Assembly: GCA_949317995.1 (NCBI GenBank)
Contig: OX439048.1
Coordinates: 65,477,375 to 65,541,374, forward strand
Direction: 5' to 3'
DNA from: Acholoe squamosa
Lineage: Eukaryota; Annelida; Polychaeta; Phyllodocida; Polynoidae
Length of the DNA stretch: 64,000 bases
The position numbers and the translations under genes are program-made. The stretch's first letter is position 1; each line of letters starts with the position of its first letter. This document shows, piece after piece, positions 38,481 through 48,000 of the stretch. The notes beneath the pieces are model-generated. The model made no database searches and had not been told where the DNA came from. It worked only from the letters and a program-made list of their open reading frames with translations.

Positions 38481-38633
38481 CTTAACCTATTAAGGGCTGC
38501 TGATGTATTAATGCATCATGCCCATTGGTCGTCACGATGCACCAATGAAGTACTAGCAAGACTACTCACCAGAACTTCATTGGAACATCATGCCGACCCT
38601 CCGGGAGTATATGTATCAGCCCTGGAGGGTTTG
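38480..38633. repeat. GCATCATG-family repeat, left half (interrupted by the 16.6-kb element)
   Basis: Contains TTAATGCATCATGCCCATTG, CACCAGAACTTCATTGGAAC and GCCCTGGAGGG. The family text continues at 55211 (CATGATGCTCCAATGAGGTG), on the other side of the inserted retroelement. Confidence 0.75.
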
Positions 38634-39979
38634 TGTCATACTAGTGATTGGCATGATCAAGTTGTCATATGAGAAATATCATATGGCTAGTGGTGTATAG
38701 TGTAATTATCTCAAGGCTCTTATAAATAGTGTTATTTCCAGTTATCACTGGTTTATTCAGCTTTAGGCAACATGTAAGAATATCAATCATACAGTAGTTA
38801 GTATGTAGGTAATTTGTACATACAGTAAACATACAGTAATTTATAAAGTATAATGTTCTGTTCCACTCCACCTGTGAGGTAACAATAATACAATGTCCAG
38901 CATAGTTCTAGGTGGGTTCCCACACCTAGCTCCTGGCCTGCTGCTTAGAGGAATAATGTAATAATGAATAACTTTACCCTCTGGTGGATGTCTTGAGGAA
39001 GATAGCCTCTGGCCACTAATGATGGAAACCAATGCCTGTCTAGCATAGTTTCACCATAGTGCAGTGGTATAGCAGGTAGCAGGAGATGACTGGAGATGTT
39101 ACCTCTGGAGTGGTTCTTGGTGATCTGTCTTCCTGGAGGTGCATACAGGCTATTTGTAGCAAATCTTGGAAAAGCACCTCCAGACTGACTGGAGCCAGCA
39201 GCATCTGCCTAACTCTACAATTGTTTGAGGGGACTCTTTCAAGTGTCACAGGGGGACAAAGGACCCCCATGGACGCCGCTATGCCCCCCATTGTCTTGGT
39301 CGGTTCTGCATCTTCAGACCCTCATAACTCGGTCGTTTATGCGTTTATAACCGCCATTTTGCGCATGCGCGGAGTTGAATATGCCAAGTTTATAATGCCC
39401 GCTGGATAGGCGCGTAACTCGCGCTGGTTCGTCTGTAGTGCACTCGGAGGTCGATTCAGTCTCCATGGCGTAACTTCCTTAATAATGGGAGTTCCGCCTT
39501 GATCTTGGGCTCATTTTGACCGTCTAATTATGGGCTTTCCATAAATGCTTTGATATTTGACCTAGCTCGCTCAGGAGCGACGCTAGAGCGACCGGACTGT
39601 TATGGCGTCGTGCTTATGTAACCCATTGTTCAGTCCTTAGAGTGCTCAGACACTCATGACGGCGTCTGTGGTGCCCAGGCACCCCTAACGGCCGTTTGCA
39701 TTCACTTACAAGTTATTAGTTTGTGCACTGAACCATGAGGTCGCACACTGAGACCCTCATTTTTATTATATTGTGCAGTGGACCATTAGGTCGGACCCTT
39801 TGATGTCACAAACTCTGTCTAACTGACTTGGCTGGTGTGCAGTGGGGCATGAACGCTCTTATACAAAGTTTGAGCGCTCTTATAGCTCTTAGAACCAACC
39901 TATGTATTAATTTCTTAGATATTCTTTGATTAATACAAAATATGTTACAATTTATGGAATAATAAAATGGTATATGATA
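38634..39979 (-). repeat. 3' LTR of the env-bearing element (1,346 bp)
   Basis: Plus-strand ends TGTCATACTAG and TATATGATA; on the element's strand it runs TATCATATACC...CTAGTATGACA. Minus-strand AATAAA (TTTATT at 38752-38757) lies about 120 nt from its 3' end. Two TATAAGAGCG motifs (minus strand, about 39856-39888) could serve as promoter elements. Confidence 0.93.
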
Positions 39980-39984
39980 GAATA

Positions 39985-39998
39985 CTCCCTCTCCCCCG
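39985..39998 (-). other. Polypurine tract
   Basis: The minus strand reads CGGGGGAGAGGGAG just upstream of the 3' LTR, as expected for the plus-strand DNA primer of reverse transcription. Confidence 0.7.
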
Positions 39999-41637
39999 AG
40001 AGAATGCGAAACTCCGTCATTTCGCCGAGGGAATGTACGATTTATACAATTTTTACCTTATTTTGGAGTTATATACTGTTTGTAAGAGGATTTGAAGTAA
40101 TGGGGAGTGCTTCAAATGCAATTTTTGTGGTAGAGCTTTGTCAGTATAAACAATTTTCTCCTGGGTATAAGTACATTTCCGAGTTTCTATACCTTACTAT
40201 ACCTGAGCTTATTTGCTTATGTAACATCAATTTTGGGTACAGTTTTCCGTTTTTATGTACAACATACAATTTGGCAAATAGTGTGCCTTTTTGGCGTTCA
40301 ATGTTCAATTTAGCGTGCAAATTGAACATAAATGACAATTTTAGTGTGCAACTTTACAATTTCGCGTGTAATTGCGTTCAATTGACAATTTCAGTATGCA
40401 AATATATAATTTTTGCGTACATTTGGCAATTTAAGTGTGCAAATATATAATTTTCGCGTACATTTGACAATTTTAGTGTGCAAATATATAATTTTCGCGT
40501 ACATTTGACAATTTTAGTGTGCAAATATATAATTTCGCGTACATTTGGCAATTTTAGTGTGCAAATATATAATTTCGCGTGCATTTGGCAATTTTTGGTG
40601 TACAAATATATAATTTCGCGTGCATTTGGCAATTTTTGGTGTACAAATATATAATTTTTGCGTACATTTGACAGTTTTAGTATGCCAATATATAATTTTG
40701 CGTTCAATTGATAGTTTCTGTATGTACATATATAGTTTTGCGTACAGCTTGGATACACATAGAAATGTTGATTTTCTAAAAATCTGACTTCAGTGTATGA
40801 ATTGGGTACAGACATACAGTATAATGTGCAACATACGATTCAAATGTAAATTGGATACAAACTTACAATCTAGTGTGCAAACATACAATTTTAGTGTGCA
40901 AATTGGGTACAAGCGTACAATCTGGTGTGCAAACATACAATTTTTAGTGTGCAAATTGGGTACTAGCGTACAATCTAGTTTACACTATACAATTTTTGGG
41001 ATTGAGACAAATTTTTCCGAGGACCGGAAAAACAAAGTACTTCATGTACAATAGGCTTGTTTGTCTCTGAGTTACTCTTTGATTTTGCTATATGGGTGTA
41101 TTAATTGGCAATTTCGGCAGTGGGCCGCTGCTTAATTGACTTTTCCCTAGCCTTCTTGAGTATGTGTCCCTGAAAGAGATTATCTGGTGAGTATCTTAAG
41201 TAAACATTTTTCATGTCAACAATTTTCCTCAACATTTTTTTTTTTTTTTTTTTTTTCATTCATTTTTCCAAGAATTTTCTTGGATACCTAAAGTGTGTTA
41301 CCTTAAGTAAACCTTGGTATAGTATACAAGTGCTAGTGGGTACAAAAACTGTCTTAGTTATCTACCTGCATTCATGTATATTAATGTTAGATTTGAACAA
41401 TTTACAATTTGCAATTTTGCAATTTGCGCGTGTATGCGCGCATTAATCATCGATTTTGTGAGAATACCATAGATTTTCATATTATACATCAACAAGTGGC
41501 TGTGTCTATATTTTTTCTAAATCAATTTTTCAATACTTTGATAATTTCATTGACAGTGGAGGTGTGTGTCATGTGTGAGATGTGTCATCTCAGTATCTCC
41601 TGGTGGTGGACTGGGGGCAGTCTAGGCTGTGTGCAGC
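39999..41637 (-). repeat. 3' untranslated region of the env-bearing element, with two tandem-repeat arrays
   Basis: About ten AT-rich units of about 41 bp (core GTGTGCAAATATATAATTTT, then CGCGTACATTTG) at 40290-40745, and about three longer units (AAACATACAATTTTAGTGTG) at 40805-40990. A T-run lies at about 41235-41256. The short minus ORFs across the arrays (for example 40378-40815) are probably by-products of the repeat. Confidence 0.7.
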
Positions 41638-44262
41638 CTAGGCTGTTTCCACAGTCACCGGGGAGGGTTGGTGGTTTAGAAAATTAGCAATAGTCTGCAT
41701 GTTTGACCTTGCGGTCTCCTCCTGGTGTTCGTCAATAATTATATCTGTTGTATTTTCCAGTGCTGTCATGGTCACCGGGCTGGTGCCACAATCATTCTGG
41801 AGAAGCATGGAGTAGTACAGTCCTTTGTTTTTAAGGGCTGGTATGGTACTGAACCTAGTGCGCCAAGGTAGGTGTATCACCTGAGGGAGGTGATAAGCAA
41901 ATTCTCCTCTCTGTGTTGTTATAACTGCTGGTCCATTCCAGGTAAATATAGCCTTAGGTAGTGGGAAGGTTTTAACCACTATATCCTTATAGGTCGGGGC
42001 AGCTGCTGATTTAATCTCATCAAATTCATGTGGTATTGGCCTCAAGGGTAGCGCGAAGTTTGAGTCTCCACAATATATTTTAAAATATATTGTGGGATTT
42101 GTGCGCTTGGCCACATTTTTCTTGCCACAGTGTGTCTGTGCAAATTTCTTAAGGTACTTCATTATTCTGTAGGCTGAGTAGATGGTCAGGGTGAATAATA
42201 TAGCAATTATCAGGGTGTGGGTTTCCTGAATTGTGAGGAAAGGGGTGTGGGTTTCCTCTGTAGGGGTTAATTTGGTAGGATTCTTATCTGGGAGCAATTT
42301 GTGTAGGGGCAGCTCGGTGACTAGTCTGAATGCTTTGGCTGTAGGCAGGTAGGCTACAGTCCCTCCTAGTCTGTATAGTTTCAGTAGTATGTATACTATA
42401 AAAATGTGAGCTGATATCCCTAGGATGAGTCCTAAGCTTTGGAAGATCGGATGCTCTGTAACTCGACGTAGGTGTGATTCTACGTAGCGTGTTTCCATTG
42501 CCTTATCAAGGTTGGAGGCATCTTTTAATAATTTTTTGGCAAAGGGCTCTAAATTTAGTTGAGTAATATCATCCATGATTGGATTTTCCTGTAGTTTTTC
42601 TAGGGTTCTAGAAAGGTTTACTACTGGGAAATTTGGAAGATTCTCTCTTTCATCTGGTTTGGTTTCAGAAATTTGGTTAAGTGCTGCCATGAATGGTAAA
42701 TTAATTGTCTTGAGAATGTAATGAAATGATAAGGTTGAGTTACAGGGCAACCTTGTGTTTGGAAGAGAAAATGCTCCTACACTGATTGTGCACCCACAGG
42801 GTACACCTATGATTGAGTAGGACTGGGCTTTTCGAGTTTCAGACGTTTTACCATGGCAGTTGATAAAGTAATGGGGTTCATTAGTAGTGACCAGATACTC
42901 ATCTTCAGAAATGGAAATAGCATGGGTGGTAGGTGTTTGCAGTGGTGAAACTGTAAACTTGCAATGTTCCTTAATCTGTTGAGCCTGGTTAGTAAAAATG
43001 GCTACAGGGCATGTAGGCCTGTGTTTATAGATTCTACCATTTACATCTCTGCATACCTTTACTGTAGTACCTTCACATGCCTGCATATCTGCTGAGTCCA
43101 ATTCGATGAATAATGATTCGTCGTAAGATACTGCTAGAAACTCAGTTGTGGTTTGCAATTTGGTGACTCCTCTGGTGGGGGTCTCCTGTGTGTCTATAGG
43201 CATGGGTGATGTAATCATTTGGTAAAGTTTGATGGTAGAGGTGGTAGATTGAATTATAATATCCAGATGAATATATATATGGTGAGCTGAGTAAGTGTAT
43301 GAGGTCAGCTTCTGTGAATAATAGAAATCTAAGTCATTAATTGTGACTTGTGCTCCAGGGTGTGTAATCCTAAGTTTGTTATTAATGTCAATTAAGTATC
43401 TAGCAAGGTCTGAGGGTGGTACTATATCAGGGGTTAGGATTCCTGATGATAGCATCCTCAGGGCTGCATTTGTCCTTTGCAGTGATTGAACTGTATTCAT
43501 TCTTGTTGCTATGATAATTAATGCATCATTTAATACTTGCATTTTTTCCCTTTGAGTTTTCTCGTGCCTTGAATATGAGTCAAGTGACCTGGACATGTTA
43601 GAGGCCCACAGGTTGACGGTGTCACCTATGGTGTTGATTGTGCTGTCCAGTACCTTCTTATCTTGGATGTATGCTTTAACAAACTTATCTTGTCTGTCTG
43701 TGATCTTTTCAATGAGACTAGCTGCTTCCTGATCTTGTTTAGCAAATTTTCTTAGTATTTCATCTATGTTCTTGAGCTGTCCCATTACTTGGTTTACATC
43801 TTCTACTGTGGCTAGACCTAGCACACCGCGAAACAGGGGTGCTAGAAAACCCAGTATGGCCTCTCTTTTGGCCTTGTCCAATGTGTTTATGGGGTTGGAT
43901 AGGAACAATTTGATGGAGGCTAAAATTTCATTTATCTCCTTGTCTGCAATTTCCAGCAAGGTGTCAAGCTCTTTGGCTTGTTGGATTATTTGACCAGAGG
44001 TATGATCTTGTAGAGTAGGAGTGGTCAAATGGAGTATTCTATCCCTTATGGATCCTTGGGTAACGGGTGCCCGAGGTATCTTGTAGGGGATAGCTAACAA
44101 CAGTGTTGTGGTTGTATGTCCATTGACCAATGGTTGAGGGCTAGGTTTGAATACTACTCCTATGTTTTGTCTCACCACAGGTGTATGTCCTGCAGTAAGT
44201 GGTTCTATAGTATATAATGACAGCATAGCTAGCAGTATGGGTGAAACTCTCAGTCTCCCCAT
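41638..44262 (-). CDS. env: Env-like glycoprotein, 874 aa
   Basis: Putative envelope fusion glycoprotein of the retroelement. I chose the ATG at 44262 because its context is CACCATGG; six further codons upstream are open without ATG. Features, counted from this ATG: hydrophobic signal at about 5-24; a basic KAKR site at about 130-133 followed by a Gly/Ala-rich hydrophobic stretch (AILGFLAPLFRGVLGLAT), like a cleavage site plus fusion peptide; heptad-like region about 155-255; Cys-rich part about 395-510 including VPCGC; hydrophobic segment about 609-630; a second one about 684-700; and a further tail of about 170 residues. The layout resembles the F-like Env of errantiviruses and baculoviruses (inference). 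It lies 830 nt downstream of pol, so a spliced RNA is likely. Confidence 0.8.
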   Translation of the reverse strand: MGRLRVSPILLAMLSLYTIEPLTAGHTPVVRQNIGVVFKPSPQPLVNGHTTTTLLLAIPYKIPRAPVTQGSIRDRILHLTTPTLQDHTSGQIIQQAKELDTLLEIADKEINEILASIKLFLSNPINTLDKAKREAILGFLAPLFRGVLGLATVEDVNQVMGQLKNIDEILRKFAKQDQEAASLIEKITDRQDKFVKAYIQDKKVLDSTINTIGDTVNLWASNMSRSLDSYSRHEKTQREKMQVLNDALIIIATRMNTVQSLQRTNAALRMLSSGILTPDIVPPSDLARYLIDINNKLRITHPGAQVTINDLDFYYSQKLTSYTYSAHHIYIHLDIIIQSTTSTIKLYQMITSPMPIDTQETPTRGVTKLQTTTEFLAVSYDESLFIELDSADMQACEGTTVKVCRDVNGRIYKHRPTCPVAIFTNQAQQIKEHCKFTVSPLQTPTTHAISISEDEYLVTTNEPHYFINCHGKTSETRKAQSYSIIGVPCGCTISVGAFSLPNTRLPCNSTLSFHYILKTINLPFMAALNQISETKPDERENLPNFPVVNLSRTLEKLQENPIMDDITQLNLEPFAKKLLKDASNLDKAMETRYVESHLRRVTEHPIFQSLGLILGISAHIFIVYILLKLYRLGGTVAYLPTAKAFRLVTELPLHKLLPDKNPTKLTPTEETHTPFLTIQETHTLIIAILFTLTIYSAYRIMKYLKKFAQTHCGKKNVAKRTNPTIYFKIYCGDSNFALPLRPIPHEFDEIKSAAAPTYKDIVVKTFPLPKAIFTWNGPAVITTQRGEFAYHLPQVIHLPWRTRFSTIPALKNKGLYYSMLLQNDCGTSPVTMTALENTTDIIIDEHQEETARSNMQTIANFLNHQPSPVTVETA

Positions 44263-45092
44263 GGTGCTTGTGTAAAGCAAGTTTGCTGTTTAAAGTCTTG
44301 TCAAATTTGTAGTGATTTGGTGCTGGTAAAGTCTAAGTGTATGGTGTAACACTTTAAATGAAGTGGTTCAAACTGTATCTTTGCAAGATTGAGCTGTCTT
44401 GGCAATATGTCCGGTGAGTCTATAGAGATTGACCAGTAAATGGTAAGGTCAGGTTGAAGGTGAAGTAGGTGTGTTCTTTATCCTAGTGCAGTCTCTCCTA
44501 ATGGAGAAGTGGGCTGGCTAATTCCCAAGTGGGGTCCTGTAGACTTGAGTTCCAGACTGCAGCTGGATGAAGACTGATGGTGGGCTATGGTCCACAGTGC
44601 TTCTTATGTAGCCTACCCTACCCACATCCATTGTGGGCATGGTATTGTTTCTCTGGAGTCAGTGCACCTAATCTCCAGTGTCTGCAACTGTGGGGCTCTA
44701 TTGTATAATCTGTGTACTGGTAATTAGCTCCTCCTGTCATCCAGGACAGCCATTCATGACCGTCTAGACAGTTGTCTGAGTGTAGCTTATAAGGTCAATT
44801 GATCTCTATAGACTGCTGTGTTGGCATAGCGCGCTCTTTCATGTGGGGATTAGGCTTTAGACACTCCATTGTGTTACCCTTACTCTTCTTAGACTTCATG
44901 TCTGCTTTACTTGGGGGGTCCCAGTCTTTGACCCTTTCAGAGGCAATAACCTACTGATATATTTACAAATTTGATTGGCTTTATATACATATAAGTAATT
45001 CATTATCAGTCACACATGTCTTATGTGTGGATGAAGAGAATTTGTAATACATTTTGAAAATCTTATGTTCTTTTGGTATCTCAATTTTGTTT
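44263..45092 (-). other. Pol-env spacer, no ORF
   Basis: 830 nt without a meaningful ORF on the element's strand. It probably contains the env splice acceptor, but I cannot pick a specific one with confidence. Confidence 0.4.
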
Positions 45093-48000
45093 CTAATTTC
45101 TTGAAACTGCACCACACCTAGATGTCTTTCTTAGGATGTGGTGTGCAGGCCTAGGCTTGATAGGGCCTATGCCTGTGGTTTCTCTTGTAAGGGTGATATC
45201 ATTTTTGTTCCTTACAATCTTGCTGTAGTATTTGGCCTCATGTGGAATAAGCCTGTGTGCAAATTCATTGTTTCTGACAGCCACAACCTTTTTCAGTCTG
45301 TCTATGTGCACTGGTCTGGCCACCAATAGATTGGTGTCCAAGTTTTTGAGTTTGGCACTTGTCAAACTAGGTCTATCTACTACAACATATGGTCCCATAA
45401 AAAGGGGTTGAAGTTTCTTACACTCTGTGTTGGTCAGGATTCTTGGTATGTTTAGGTACACCATGTCGGTGACCTTGATTTCCTGTGGTGTAAGTTTCTT
45501 ATCATATCTATCCTTTCTTTCCTTTTGTAGCTTGGCGACCCTTTCTATAGCTTTCCTCCTAGAGGTATCTTGATTTGTTATCATGTTAGCTACATGGTCT
45601 GCTACTGTGGATATGTCTTCCTGTATTCCCAGCCCTAAGTCCATTGGGGTGGCTGGGTTTCTTCCATGGAGCAGGAAGAAAGGAGTGAATCCTGTGGTTT
45701 GGGATTCAGTGTTGTTTAATGCAAAGGTTATGGGTTCAATAAATGAATCCCAATTGTTTTGGTGCTTTGAGCAGAATGCTCTGAGCGCTGTGCCTATGCT
45801 AGCATTGAATCTCTCTACAAGCCCATTTGATTGTGGCCTGTATGGTGAGGAGAATTTATGTTTGATCTTGAGGTGTTTAGTTAACTTTGTGAACTTTGCA
45901 CCTGTATAACATGTCCCATTGTCTGTTTGAAGAGTGGCTGGTGTTCCATGATGACAAATTATATTCTTGTAGAACTCTGCTGCTGTTGTTTCAGCTTTTA
46001 AGTCAGTAGTAGCCCAAGCTGTTGCATATCTGGTAGCATAATCTATGCAGACTTGTATATGTTTGTTTCCCCTGGCAGTTGTGGGAAGTGGTCCCACCGC
46101 GTCGAGGTTTAAGAACTTCATTGGTGAAGCCATGTACTCTCTTACTGTCATTGGTGTTTTGTGTGAGTGTACTTGCCTTTTTGCTGTGAGGCATGTGTGG
46201 CAGGTGGAAACATATTTTGTTGTGTCTGCTAGCATAGACTTCCAATATACCCTAGGTCGGAGTGCTGACAGCATCCTACTTGAACCAAGATGGCCGCCGG
46301 TAGGTGAGTCATGGAAATACTGTAGTGTACTTGTTACCCATTGCTGTGGTATAACAATTTGAAGTGGTACAGTATTGGTTTTTCTCCAGTTTATGGGGCA
46401 TATATGGACTAATGTACCATTTACCAAGGTGTATGTCTGGCCTTGGTTGATGATTCTATTTCCTTGTGCTTTTGGTGCAGGCAAGGTCCCATCCTCAAGA
46501 TATTGTATGAGGGGCAATAGTTCCTTGTCCTTCCTTTGTTCCAAGCCAAGGTTTGTACCTGAGATGGATGTGTCGGGAATCTGATCCAGTAATTGATTTA
46601 TATCTAGCACATGTTGTTTTATTCTGTCTCTTTCTTTTTCTTTTTCATCGACTATTGGCCTATCTTGTGCCTTTTGTTGGGGTGTGTCACTCTTGTTTTG
46701 GTGTGTAGGCTCCTTTGGAGGGCCTATTCTCGCCTTGGTGGGAGTGGCAACCTTTTTCTTTAAAGGCACAATTTGCTTTTTGTCAATCTTCTTTGTCTCA
46801 GAGTTCTTTGACTTAGTTGATGCAGTGTCTTTTGTGACATTTTTCCTGGCAGGTGGGGTTTTGGTAGGTTTGTTTCCTGTGACCTTTTTCTCATTTAGAA
46901 TAGTTTGTGATTGTGTGGGGGGTTTTGGTGTGCCCTCCTGAATCATTTCTCTAGTCTTTGAGCGTGTGGTCATAGGACACAAATGGTTTGATGTTTCCTC
47001 TCCCTGCATTGGTTCAAAGAATCTGACTGATTTAGAAGTTGCTTGAGTAATAGCATATATTGTGTCTTCTGAATCTTCATCGTCTGAGTCAGGTGGGGTG
47101 AAGGGTGGCTCCTTAGGAGTTGCCTTCACCATCTGGTTGAGTGATGAGAATTCAATAGGCTCGAAGTCATTATCTGGAAAGAGTTGTGAGTATTCTCTCT
47201 CACAGTGGCAAAACACATAATGTGTAGATTGCTTTAAGATACCCCTAATGGGTGTCTCTGGCCTTTCGATGGTGTTGGGTGGATCATCCCTTTTGAATGG
47301 TACTTTCTTTGTTACTTTTGCAAACTTGGTTCTACTGGCTGCTCTAACTCTCCTTGGTGGGGGTGGAGGGTTAGTCATGGGTCCAGAGTCTGGGTATTCT
47401 CTTCTAGACATAGCATCTGGAGGTATGTTATCATCACCTTTCACATGTTGGATGGTGAATGAAAATTGTTGTATGTCTAGAGCCCATCTGGCCCATCTAT
47501 GTGTGAGTCCTGTATTGGTTAATAGTGGGATTAGGGCTGCATGGTCTGTATATAATTGGAAGTGTCTAGTCTCTAGATAGTGTCTGAAGTGTAGTACTCC
47601 ATACACTACTCCCAGTAGTTCTCTCTCTGTGGTATTGTAATTTCTCTCATGTTTGGAGAGGGTTCTACCTGCAAAGGCTACTGGTCTGAGCACTCCTACA
47701 TTATCTCTTTGTGAGAGTACAGCTCCTAAACTCACATTGGAAGCATCAGTTGCCAAACTGAACTCTTTCTCATAGTTTGGATATCTGAGAAGAGCATTGG
47801 TACAGAGGGCATGCTTTAATGTTTTGAAAGCATTATCTGCCTCTTCTGTCCAGACAAATGCTTTGAGATGTGTCTGTAGATCATATAATGGTCTAGCAAT
47901 TTGGGCATAACCTTTGATAAACTTTTTGAAGTATTGGCATAGGCCTGTGAAGGATCTGACATTTTTGACTGATTTTGGTGTTTGGAAGGTTTTGATTGAT

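Noticed and set aside
39086..39409. 107-codon plus ORF, repeated at 54313-54636
   Set aside because: Inside the two LTRs and antisense to the element; no homology recognised.
39926..40450. 174-codon plus ORF
   Set aside because: AT-rich, antisense to the retroelement, crosses the LTR/internal border and the tandem array.
40378..40815. 145-codon minus ORF as an accessory gene after env
   Set aside because: Made of the 41-bp tandem array; other frames are also open, so coding is unlikely.
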